A stretch of 64,000 nucleotides of DNA. It comes from Neolewinella lacunae. GTDB lineage: Bacteria > Bacteroidota > Bacteroidia > Chitinophagales > Saprospiraceae. This document shows, piece by piece, positions 16,716 through 24,447 of the stretch (position 1 is the stretch's first letter; each line of letters opens with the position of its first letter). The notes beneath the pieces were generated by a model. It made no database searches. It saw only the letters and a program-made list of their open reading frames with translations, and was not told where the DNA came from. The stretch is from NCBI RefSeq assembly GCF_014349155.1, contig NZ_JACSIT010000154.1, positions 1 through 64,000 on the forward strand, read 5' to 3'. The position numbers and the translations under genes were made by a program.

Positions 16716-18605
16716 ATGAGCGACGTAATCCACCACGAATGCGGCCTGGCGATGATTCGCCTCCGCAAACCGCTGAGTTATTACCAGGAAAAGTACGGCA
16801 CGCCCCTCCACGGCCTCAAGTGCCTGCAGCTGCTGATGCGCAAGATGCGCAACCGCGGTCAAGACGGGGCGGGCATGGCCACCATCAAGCTCGATCATCC
16901 CCCCGGGCAGAAGTTCATCAGCCGCCGCCGCTCCAACGCCAGCAACTACCTCGATGACCTCTGGGAGGCCGTCTACCGCCGCTTCGATGAATTGCCCCCC
17001 GAGCGCCTGGCCGACGGCGAGTGGCTCAAAAGCAACCTCCCCTACACCGGGGAACTCATGATGGGCCACCTCCGCTACGGCACCCACGGCAACAACGACA
17101 TCGAAACCTGCCACCCCTTCCTCCGCCAAAGCAACTGGAAAACCCGTGCCCTCATCATCGCCGGCAACTTTAACCTCACCAACGTCGATGAACTCTTCCA
17201 GGAACTCGTCGACCTCGGGCAGTACCCCAAAGAAAAATCCGACACCGTCACCGTCCTCGAAAAGATCGGCCACTTCCTCGATGATGAAGTCCAACGCATC
17301 CACACCTGGCACAAGCCCGACGGGCACTCCAACATCAAGATCAACGACATCATTGCCGATGAGCTCGACGTACAACGCCTCCTCAAACGGGCCAGCAAGA
17401 AGTTCGACGGCGGCTACGTCATGGGCGGCATGATCGGCCACGGCGACGCTTTCGTCATGCGCGACCCCTCCGGCATCCGCCCCGCTTTCTACTTCGAAAA
17501 CGAAGAGTTCGTCGCCGTCGCCTCCGAACGGCCCGCCTTGCAAACGGTGTTCGACATTCACTTCAACGAGATCAAAGAAATTGAGCCAGGCCACGCCCTC
17601 ATCATCAAAAAAAGCGGCAAGGTCACCATGGAGCGCTTCGCCCCCAGCCTGCCCCGCGCTGCCTGTTCCTTCGAACGCATCTACTTCAGCCGGGGAACCG
17701 ACCGCGACATCTACCTCGAACGCAAGGAACTCGGCCGCCGCCTCGCCCCGGCCCTGACCAAGGCCATCGACTACGATTTCGATAACACCGTCTTCAGCTA
17801 CATCCCCAATACGGCCGAGACCGCCTTCCAGGGCATGATCGAGGGCCTGGAAAAAGAACTGACCGACTGGAAAAAGAAGCAGATCAAAAAGCTTCAGAAA
17901 AAGGGCAAAAACGGCATCGGCAAAATCCTCAACACCAAAGTCCGCAACGAGAAAATCGTCGTCAAAGACGGTAAAACCCGCACCTTCATTGCCGATACCC
18001 GCAGCCGCGATGATATGGTCAGCCACGTCTACGACGTCACCTACGGCATCGTCCGCGACGAAATAGACACCCTGGTGCTGATCGACGATAGCATCGTCCG
18101 CGGCACCACCATCCGCGATTCGATCATCAAGATCGTCAGCCGTCTCCGGCCCAAGCGCATCATCATCGTCTCTTCCGCCCCCCAGATCCGCTTCCCCGAT
18201 TGCTACGGCATCGATATGTCGAAGATGGGCGAGTTCGTCGCCTTCAAAGCCATGGAAGCCCTGCTGGAAGAAAAGGGCAAGAAGAAGTTGATGAAACAGG
18301 TCTACAAAAAAGCCCTCGAAGAACTCAAGAAGCCCAAAGAGGAGATGGAAAACGTCGTCCTGGAACTCTACAACCAGTTTTCCTACGAGGAAATCAGCAA
18401 GAAGATCGCCCAGATCGTGACCCCCGTTGGGACGAAGCCGAAAATCGACGTCATCTACCAAACAGTGGAAAACCTGCGCGCATCCTGCCCCAACAACAAC
18501 GGCGACTGGTACTTCAGCGGCAACTACCCCACCCCGGGCGGCTTCCGCGTCGTCAACCGGGCTTTTGTCAATTACATGGAAGGCAGCAACGAGCGGGCGT
18601 ATTAG
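16716..18605 (+). CDS. Amidophosphoribosyltransferase-like protein (PurF paralogue, long form)
   Basis: A 629-residue two-domain enzyme. The N-terminal glutaminase domain should use C9 as nucleophile after removal of MSDVIHHE (CGLA follows); GHLRYGTHG, GNFNLTN and RDPSGIRPAF are present. The C-terminal phosphoribosyltransferase domain has the PRPP loop VLIDDSIVRGTT at 454-465. It is longer than classical PurF because of a lysine-rich insertion at about 390-430 and a longer C-terminus; this long form is common in Bacteroidota, often beside a normal purF elsewhere. It probably makes phosphoribosylamine, but a specialised role cannot be excluded. Confidence 0.85.
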   Translation: MSDVIHHECGLAMIRLRKPLSYYQEKYGTPLHGLKCLQLLMRKMRNRGQDGAGMATIKLDHPPGQKFISRRRSNASNYLDDLWEAVYRRFDELPPERLADGEWLKSNLPYTGELMMGHLRYGTHGNNDIETCHPFLRQSNWKTRALIIAGNFNLTNVDELFQELVDLGQYPKEKSDTVTVLEKIGHFLDDEVQRIHTWHKPDGHSNIKINDIIADELDVQRLLKRASKKFDGGYVMGGMIGHGDAFVMRDPSGIRPAFYFENEEFVAVASERPALQTVFDIHFNEIKEIEPGHALIIKKSGKVTMERFAPSLPRAACSFERIYFSRGTDRDIYLERKELGRRLAPALTKAIDYDFDNTVFSYIPNTAETAFQGMIEGLEKELTDWKKKQIKKLQKKGKNGIGKILNTKVRNEKIVVKDGKTRTFIADTRSRDDMVSHVYDVTYGIVRDEIDTLVLIDDSIVRGTTIRDSIIKIVSRLRPKRIIIVSSAPQIRFPDCYGIDMSKMGEFVAFKAMEALLEEKGKKKLMKQVYKKALEELKKPKEEMENVVLELYNQFSYEEISKKIAQIVTPVGTKPKIDVIYQTVENLRASCPNNNGDWYFSGNYPTPGGFRVVNRAFVNYMEGSNERAY

Positions 18606-18702
18606 GAGGGTCTTGCATCCTTCCTGCCGGGTGCACTTTAGCGGCGAATGTGGAAAGTATTTCCCCAATTCATATTGGTGCATTATTTTCCCACCTTCCT
18701 AA

Positions 18703-18710
18703 TACCTTTC
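18703..18710 (+). promoter_or_regulatory. -7-like box abutting a start codon
   Basis: TACCTTTC ends one base before the ATG at 18712. If used, transcription would begin at or inside the start codon. Confidence 0.35.
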
Positions 18711-18711
18711 T

Positions 18712-19260
18712 ATGCACCAAGACATTCTTGACGACGGCTTCCAGAACGCGGAACCTGAGTTCGACCCGAAAACCATCACCCGGATCAATGACCTTAAGAT
18801 CGAGATCAACGATCACTTGAAAAAAATGCTCCAGGGTCGCTACACACTCATCGCCCTGGTAGCGCTGTCCTTCCTGGCCATCGCCGTCACCCTGGTGGTC
18901 GGTAACCCGGCCGTAACGACTACCGATATCATTGTGGAAGGGGCCATCCTGGTGGTCTTCTACGCTGGCCTGGCCTTTCTGGTAAAGTACAATCCCCTGC
19001 TGGCTTTCAGCCTGGGCTTAGGCCTCTATATTTTGTACCAGCTGCTGACGGGCATTGTTGACCCTTCGTCCATCGTCAAGGGCTGGCTGATCAAGATCGT
19101 CGTCATCATTGCCCTGAGCCGGGCGATTCACGGTGCGGTAGAAGCCAAAAAACTCCTGCAAAAGTTACGGGACATGGGCGTTCCCCGCCGGGAAACCGAT
19201 ATCGTCTTTAACGAACTTCAACCGATTCCCCGGACGAAAAGAAAGCGCATCGAAGATTAA
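18712..19260 (+). CDS. Small integral membrane protein, unknown function
   Basis: A 182-residue protein. About 40 hydrophilic N-terminal residues are followed by four predicted transmembrane segments (about 45-65, 75-92, 98-118, 122-140) and a basic C-terminal tail with EAKKLLQKLRDMGVPRRETD and RTKRKRIED. No family recognised. It follows the amidophosphoribosyltransferase on the same strand after about 106 bp. Confidence 0.7.
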   Translation: MHQDILDDGFQNAEPEFDPKTITRINDLKIEINDHLKKMLQGRYTLIALVALSFLAIAVTLVVGNPAVTTTDIIVEGAILVVFYAGLAFLVKYNPLLAFSLGLGLYILYQLLTGIVDPSSIVKGWLIKIVVIIALSRAIHGAVEAKKLLQKLRDMGVPRRETDIVFNELQPIPRTKRKRIED

Positions 19261-19301
19261 GCTATCGCTGGGTCCATCAACCTGGGCCCGGTTCTATTCG
19301 T

Positions 19302-19309
19302 TAGCTTTG
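19302..19309 (+). promoter_or_regulatory. -7 box upstream of the transsulfuration enzyme
   Basis: TAGCTTTG, consensus TAnnTTTG, 28 nt before the ATG at 19338. Confidence 0.6.
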
Positions 19310-19337
19310 CTCTCCTTCCAATAAAACCACCGCCAGT

Positions 19338-20516
19338 ATGTCTGCCAAAAAAGACGCCGCCTTCGCTACCAAGTGCATCCACGGAGGCCTTAACCCCGAC
19401 CCCCTCACCGGCGCGGTCATGACCCCCATCTACCAAACCTCCACCTACGCGCAGTCGGCCCCGGGTGAGCATAAGGGCTACGAGTACGCCCGCACCCAAA
19501 ACCCCACCCGCGATGCCCTGCAGGCCAACCTCGCTTCCATCGAAAACGGGAAGTTCGGCATTTGCTTCAGCAGCGGCCTGGCGGCGATGGACAACGTCCT
19601 GAAACTCCTCAGTCCGGGCGATGAGGTGCTGGCCAGCGACGATCTCTACGGCGGCTCCTACCGCCTCCTCACCGCCGTCTTCGGCCGCTTCGGCATCCAA
19701 TCGCGCTTCATCGATATGCGGGACCCCGGGCACGTACTCAGCCAGCTCTCGCCGGCCACGAAGATGCTCTGGATCGAAACGCCCACCAACCCGATGCTCA
19801 ACATCGTCGATATCCAGGCCCTGACCGATATCGCCCGCTCGCGCGATATCCTCTCCGTCGTCGATAATACCTTCGCCAGCCCCTACCTGCAGCAGCCCCT
19901 GGAATTGGGCGCCGACCTCGTCCTTCACTCCGCCACCAAATACCTCGGCGGCCACAGCGACGTCGTGATGGGTGCCGTCATCACCCGCGATGAACTCCTG
20001 GCCAAGCGCCTCTATTTCCTTCAGAACGCAGCCGGTGCCGTGCCCGGTCCTCAGGATTGTTTCCTCGTTTTGCGCGGCATCAAGACCCTGCACCTGCGGG
20101 TCCAGCGCGCCTGCGAAAACGCCCGGCACCTGGTAAAAGTCCTCCAGGACAACCCCCTGGTGGCCAACGTTTATTACCCCGGTTTGCCAGATCATCCCCG
20201 CCACGCCGTCGCCGCCCGGCAGATGCGCGACTTCGGGGCCATGGTCTCCTTCGACCTCAAGGAAGACACCCTCGAGGCCGCCACGCAGGTGATGAAAAAT
20301 ACCCACTACTTCACTTTGGCCGAGTCCCTCGGCGGCGTCGAGTCCCTCATCGGCCACCCCGCCACGATGACCCACGCCAGCATCCCCCGCGAGCAGCGCC
20401 TCAGCGTCGGCCTCACCGATAGCCTCATCCGCCTCTCCGTCGGCATCGAAGATGCGGCCGATCTCGTCAAAGACCTCGAAAACGCCCTGGCCGCCGCCGT
20501 CAGCGTAGCAGGCTAA
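19338..20516 (+). CDS. Cystathionine gamma-synthase/lyase (PLP transsulfuration enzyme)
   Basis: A 392-residue Cys/Met-metabolism PLP enzyme. The PLP lysine is K201 in HSATKYLGGHSD; YEYARTQNPTRDALQ and CFSSGLAAMDN are the cofactor and substrate motifs, and SLGGVESLIGHPATMTH is near the C-terminus. This fits cystathionine gamma-synthase or gamma-lyase; the two are not safely separated by sequence alone, so no symbol is given. No methionine-pathway neighbours are present. Confidence 0.9.
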   Translation: MSAKKDAAFATKCIHGGLNPDPLTGAVMTPIYQTSTYAQSAPGEHKGYEYARTQNPTRDALQANLASIENGKFGICFSSGLAAMDNVLKLLSPGDEVLASDDLYGGSYRLLTAVFGRFGIQSRFIDMRDPGHVLSQLSPATKMLWIETPTNPMLNIVDIQALTDIARSRDILSVVDNTFASPYLQQPLELGADLVLHSATKYLGGHSDVVMGAVITRDELLAKRLYFLQNAAGAVPGPQDCFLVLRGIKTLHLRVQRACENARHLVKVLQDNPLVANVYYPGLPDHPRHAVAARQMRDFGAMVSFDLKEDTLEAATQVMKNTHYFTLAESLGGVESLIGHPATMTHASIPREQRLSVGLTDSLIRLSVGIEDAADLVKDLENALAAAVSVAG

Positions 20517-20542
20517 GCCTCCCAACAATTTGCGGAGAAAAG

Positions 20543-20584
20543 GGGCGCGGACGCAGGTGCAAAGGCAGCAATGAAGGAGCAAGG
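20543..20584 (-). repeat. Dispersed 42-bp repeat copy
   Basis: Core GGGCGCGGACGCAGGTGC at 20543-20560, 16-nt spacer, arm GAGCAAGG at 20577-20584. It starts 27 bp after the stop of the transsulfuration gene, between convergent genes. Confidence 0.9.
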
Positions 20585-20617
20585 ATTGGCAGCCCCTCTG
20601 GTCCCAGGCAGTCTGAT

Positions 20618-20773
20618 CTGGTGGTCTGTCAAATTTCCTCTGACGTCGAATCTGTAATCGGGGTATAATACCCGGTTGAGGGTGTCCCCGCCCGAATAAG
20701 AGGACCCGGTTATGGATGTGCTCACGCTCAGCCGGACGGAAGTTCGGGTGGCCATGGACTGGTGGTCTGTCAA
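20618..20773. repeat. 15-bp direct repeats bracketing about 126 bp
   Basis: CTGGTGGTCTGTCAA occurs at 20618-20632 and again at 20759-20773. The enclosed segment has no convincing gene. It may be the footprint of a small insertion, or only a local duplication. Confidence 0.6.
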
Positions 20774-20825
20774 CCGTTGGTGAATCCCAAACAGTTACTA
20801 TACATCTTAAGAGCTTGACGGACCT

Positions 20826-21938
20826 CTACTCCTCTTTTTCCGCCGGAAGCAGCGCGGGGTTGGCGACGTTCTGCATCTCCACCCGCGTTTTCGGCAGCGA
20901 ATCGCCGTGGTGTTCCTGGATCCACCTGATAAGGTGCTCCCGGGTGTTGCAACGCAGATCAAAAGTCGAAGGCGCATCCTTGGCACTCACCAGGATACGG
21001 ATGGTGACCGACTGGTCCGAATTGTCCGTAACGGCAACGCTTTTCACCCGACCGTCCCAGAGTTCCTGCGTAGGCACCCAGCGGTCCACTTCATCGCGTA
21101 GCTCCTGCACCGGGAAGGTATAGTCTACGTACATGAAGACTGTGCCGATGAGCTCCGAGTTCGTCCGCGTCCAGTTTTGAAATGTATCGTCGATGAATTT
21201 CTGGAGGGGGATGATGAGCCGGCGCTGGTCCCAGAGCCGCAGGGTGACGTAGGTGAGGGTAATTTCCTCCACCCAGCCGTATTCGCCGTTGACAATCAGT
21301 GCGTCGTCCAGCCGGATGGGCTGCGTAAAGGCAATCTGGAAACCAGCCAACAGGTTGGCGATCGACTTCTGCGCCGCCAAACCGATGATGATGCCGCCCA
21401 CCCCGGCGGAGGTCAGCAGGGTGGTGCCCAGGTTCCGCATGCTGTCAAATTGCATCATGATCAGGGCCAGCATGATGAAGAAAATGACGATGGCCGCAAT
21501 CCGCTGTACATACTGTAATTGGGTCAGGATTTTCCGCTCCCGAAGGTTGTCCTTATCATCCACGGTGTACCGGTGACGGACGGTATCGGCCCCGATCCCC
21601 ACCAGCCGGATCAGAAAAAGCCCCACAAAGAAGTAAAAAAGGGTACGGATCAGGTAAACCGCTGGCGTCAGGACGGGGTCGGGCTCCCCCTCTTCCACCG
21701 GCGGTATGCCCGACCAGAAACTGAGGGCAAGAAAGAAAGTCAGGATCCAGAACACCAGGTTGCGGGTGCGCTGCGTAAAGGCTTCCAGCGAGTAGCTGCG
21801 CACGCGCCGGGCCGTGGCCGACACCAGGGGATAGGCTACCAGGACCGTAATTGTGGCCAGCACCAAAGCAAAGCCAAAGAGCACCGCCATCCGTAGGTAG
21901 ATCGGCATCGTTTCCAGAAGGTCAAATAATTCTTGCAT
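20826..21938 (-). CDS. Mechanosensitive ion channel, MscS family
   Basis: A 370-residue channel. Hydrophobic segments at about 15-35, 58-76, 92-112 and 135-155 precede the pore helix (LLTSAGVGGIIIGLAAQKSIANLLAGFQIAF), which has the small-residue packing of the MscS TM3. The beta domain (LDDALIVNGEYGWVEEITLTYVTLRLWDQRRLIIPLQKFID) follows. It releases solutes on hypo-osmotic shock. The ATG at 21938 is used; the frame extends 6 nt further only to a TTG. Confidence 0.9.
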   Translation of the reverse strand: MQELFDLLETMPIYLRMAVLFGFALVLATITVLVAYPLVSATARRVRSYSLEAFTQRTRNLVFWILTFFLALSFWSGIPPVEEGEPDPVLTPAVYLIRTLFYFFVGLFLIRLVGIGADTVRHRYTVDDKDNLRERKILTQLQYVQRIAAIVIFFIMLALIMMQFDSMRNLGTTLLTSAGVGGIIIGLAAQKSIANLLAGFQIAFTQPIRLDDALIVNGEYGWVEEITLTYVTLRLWDQRRLIIPLQKFIDDTFQNWTRTNSELIGTVFMYVDYTFPVQELRDEVDRWVPTQELWDGRVKSVAVTDNSDQSVTIRILVSAKDAPSTFDLRCNTREHLIRWIQEHHGDSLPKTRVEMQNVANPALLPAEKEE

Positions 21939-22091
21939 ACACAAAGGGTGTTTTGGTGCCAGACGGGGTGGGTGAAGGCCAGGGCACCACTTCGTTGGGT
22001 GGCAATCAACTTCCCAACGGGTTCTGCAGGGTCAGGTTCATTGCTACCCGAAAATCCACCCCTTTTGCGGGAGTCCGCTGTTGGGAAACCA

Positions 22092-22177
22092 ACCCTCGCT
22101 CCTCCCCCTTTGGGGGTTGGGGGGCCAACACTCTCCCCCCTTCGGGGGGGCGGGGGGGAGCACCTGCGAACGCGCCC
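22092..22177 (+). repeat. Dispersed repeat, long-spacer variant
   Basis: Core GCACCTGCGAACGCGCCC (one mismatch) at 22160-22177. A CTCGCTCC arm-like sequence near 22092 is separated from it by a G/C-run spacer including CCCCCCTTCGGGGGG. The same kind of long spacer occurs in the copy inside the GNAT gene. It lies between corC and mscS. Confidence 0.65.
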
Positions 22178-22212
22178 AAAACTTTTTCATCCTTCCCGAC
22201 GAAAGGGAGGTG

Positions 22213-23475
22213 CTACTCGTTTTCTTCCGGGCCGAAGCGCAATTCCAGCACCTCAATGCGGGTATTGGAAACCTCGAGCATGCGGAGGTGGAAGCCTTTG
22301 AGTTCCAGTTCGTCGTTTTCCTCGGGCACGCGCTCGGCTTCGGTAACGACGAAGCCGGAGAGGGTGTGGTAATCCCCTTCCGGCAGGTTCAGGTTGTATT
22401 TTTCGTTGAGGTAGTCGATCTCCAGGCGGCCACTGAAGCGAAAAACACCGTCTTCGAGAACTTCTTCGACGTATTCGTCGTCGTCGTATTCATCCTCAAT
22501 TTCACCGAAGATTTGCTCCAGGAGGTCTTCCATGGTGATGACGCCCGAAATGGAACCAAATTCATCCACCACGCAGGCGATGCTGAGTTGCTCCTTGATG
22601 GAACGATTGAGCACATCGGTAACCCGGGCTACTTCGGGGACGAAGGTGAGCTCCATAACCATGCTGGCCAGGGATTCGGGCAGTTTGAGCAGTTGCTGGT
22701 GGTGCACGTAGCCGAGTACAGCGTCAATTTCACCGTCGGTCACGATGAGCCGGCTCAGGCGGGTTTCCTGAAATTTGGCCGCCAGATCATCGAGCGAGGC
22801 GGCCACGTCAATGCTCTGAATTTCAGTGCGGGGCACCATACAATCGCGAACGCGCACGTCGTGCAAATTCAGGGCGTTGCCAAAAAGTTTGGTGTCAATG
22901 CCGTTGGTCTCTTCATCGGAAGAAGCCTGGCTTTCGTTGACGAAGTTTTCCAGGTCAAGGCGGGTCAGCACCGTATCGAGTTCTTCGCCCGGCCGGTTGA
23001 AGACGAGTTTAAGCAGCCAGTTGCTCGTTTTGGTCATGATCAGACTCGGCAGGTAGAGCAACCACTGGAGGCCCCGCAGCGGAAGGGCAAAGAAGTAGAG
23101 CGCATCGTCCGCAAATAAGCGGAAGACGGTTTTGGGGACATACTCCCCGAACACCAGCACGATGAGGGTAATGAGTACGGTGCTGAGCAAAAGCTGGGTG
23201 GCCTCGCCCTCAATGCCGAGTTGGGTATTGATCAGCCAGCTCAACGGGAGGGACATCAAGGTGGTAAAGGCCACCAGGGCGATGTTGTTGCCCACCAGCA
23301 TGGTACTCAGAAACTCGGCGGGTTGATCAAACCAGCGGGCCAGGATGCGGCTGCGGCGGGTACCACGTTTTTTCTTCAGTTCTACCCGGAGCTTATTGGC
23401 CGAGACGTAAGAAATCTCCGCGCCGCTGAACAGGGCGGAAAGGACCAAAGAAAGGAGGATGAGCACGGTCTGCAT
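22213..23475 (-). CDS. CNNM/CorC-HlyC family membrane protein
   Basis: A 420-residue protein with a DUF21 transmembrane domain (about 1-190, beginning LLSLVLSALFSGAEISYVSAN), two CBS domains (about 205-325, RDCMVPRTEIQSID, ACVVDEFGSISGVITMEDLLEQIFGEI) and a CorC_HlyC C-terminal domain (about 335-415). An acidic run sits between CBS and the C-terminal domain. Family members are linked to divalent cation export. It starts 9 bp after lptC, so they share an operon. Confidence 0.9.
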   Translation of the reverse strand: MQTVLILLSLVLSALFSGAEISYVSANKLRVELKKKRGTRRSRILARWFDQPAEFLSTMLVGNNIALVAFTTLMSLPLSWLINTQLGIEGEATQLLLSTVLITLIVLVFGEYVPKTVFRLFADDALYFFALPLRGLQWLLYLPSLIMTKTSNWLLKLVFNRPGEELDTVLTRLDLENFVNESQASSDEETNGIDTKLFGNALNLHDVRVRDCMVPRTEIQSIDVAASLDDLAAKFQETRLSRLIVTDGEIDAVLGYVHHQQLLKLPESLASMVMELTFVPEVARVTDVLNRSIKEQLSIACVVDEFGSISGVITMEDLLEQIFGEIEDEYDDDEYVEEVLEDGVFRFSGRLEIDYLNEKYNLNLPEGDYHTLSGFVVTEAERVPEENDELELKGFHLRMLEVSNTRIEVLELRFGPEENE

Positions 23476-23484
23476 AAAGTAGAT

Positions 23485-24057
23485 TTACTCTTCCGGACGG
23501 TTGAGCGGGATGCGGCCGTCCACTTGCAATACCCTGGCGTTGGCAAAGCTTTGGTCGGCCTCCAGCCCATAGCCAGTGATCAGGTAATCGGGCTGGCGCA
23601 GGACGACGAATTTGCTCGTGTAGATGCGCTGGGTGTTCTCCTGCCAGTTAAGTTCTTCGGTTTCGAGGCGTTGCAGGTCGACCGATTCCCAGATGACGCT
23701 GTCGCGGACCGTAATCTCGTTGACCCGCCGGCGGTAGACCCCCCACTGGGCAATGAGGGTACTGCTGGTATCCTGGTGCTCATCGAAGAAAGTAACGTGC
23801 AGGCCCGCAGGAAACTCCTGCCGCTGGTCGGCATTGTCCAGATAATTGAGCATGATGGGTGCGGTGGCGATGACGCGGATGCGGGCGGAATCGCTCCAGA
23901 GGATTTCCACGTTTTCGGCAACTTCCACGCCGGCTTCCATGCGTTCCGCCAGCTCGGCTACCTCAGCGGGGTCATTGATGCAACCCGCAAGGGTGCTCAG
24001 TAAAAAGACAGCGATTGCCGCAGCGCGCCATGCCTTTTGTTGCCCCGAACCGTCCAT
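23485..24057 (-). CDS. lptC: LptC-like periplasmic LPS-transport lipoprotein
   Basis: A 190-residue protein with a lipoprotein-like signal (AAIAVFLLSTLAGC) and an LptC-type beta-jellyroll: ENVEILWSDSARIRVIATAPIM, FPAGLHVTFFDE, TLIAQWGVYRRRVNEITVRDSVIW and LETEELNWQENTQRIYTSKFV are characteristic. LptC takes lipopolysaccharide from LptBFG and passes it to LptA. Being lipidated is usual for Bacteroidota LptC. It sits between a small membrane protein and corC in one operon. Confidence 0.85.
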   Translation of the reverse strand: MDGSGQQKAWRAAAIAVFLLSTLAGCINDPAEVAELAERMEAGVEVAENVEILWSDSARIRVIATAPIMLNYLDNADQRQEFPAGLHVTFFDEHQDTSSTLIAQWGVYRRRVNEITVRDSVIWESVDLQRLETEELNWQENTQRIYTSKFVVLRQPDYLITGYGLEADQSFANARVLQVDGRIPLNRPEE

Positions 24058-24069
24058 AGGCAACTGGGC

Positions 24070-24249
24070 TTAAGCGAGTTGGGCCTCCACCGTATCGAGC
24101 AGCAATTGGCCGTAATACTCGGGACTTTCGGGTACACCGCTGTTGTTGGCCTTGTAAATGTATACCACCAGGAATACGAACAGCAGGAGCGCAATGGCGG
24201 CACCCATAACAACGTATCCTTTGGTACCGGAAGATTTAATCTCAGACAT
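24070..24249 (-). CDS. Small single-pass membrane protein
   Basis: A 59-residue protein with one transmembrane helix (about residues 11-30, VVMGAAIALLLFVFLVVYIY) and an acidic C-terminus. It ends 12 bp before lptC. No family is recognised; location suggests an envelope role. The ATG at 24249 is preferred to the in-frame GTG at 24267, and a -7 box lies 27 nt upstream. Confidence 0.6.
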   Translation of the reverse strand: MSEIKSSGTKGYVVMGAAIALLLFVFLVVYIYKANNSGVPESPEYYGQLLLDTVEAQLA

Positions 24250-24276
24250 AGCTAGGGCAATTTTCACTTGCGGGGG

Positions 24277-24284
24277 TAAAGATA
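24277..24284 (-). promoter_or_regulatory. -7-like box for the small protein-lptC-corC operon
   Basis: TATCTTTA on the minus strand; because a terminator lies just upstream (after ppiD), this operon needs its own promoter. Confidence 0.5.
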
Positions 24285-24378
24285 AGGACTAAAAGGCGGT
24301 AAAATGCACCCTCAGCACCACAAAGCAGCGCAATCGTTAAATCGGCGCAAAACCAGCGTGGAGTCCTTGGCAGCACCC

Positions 24379-24420
24379 GAAAAAACGGCGGCGCGACCAA
24401 CCCGGGGTTGGCCGCGCCGC
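24379..24420 (-). terminator. Intrinsic terminator of ppiD
   Basis: On the minus strand the stem GCGGCGCG-C-CAACC-type arms (24388-24420, one A-C mismatch, 3-nt loop) are followed by TTTTTT. It lies 28 nt after the ppiD stop. Confidence 0.85.
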
Positions 24421-24447
24421 AGCGTGGAATGCGCAGGGGCTGCCGGG

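Noticed and set aside
20088-20108. Core-like GCACCTGCGGGTCCAGCGC in the transsulfuration gene
   Set aside because: Encodes the conserved TLHLRVQRA segment, lacks the arm, and the match stops early. A similar partial match at 59187 in the phosphorylase-like gene is rejected for the same reason.
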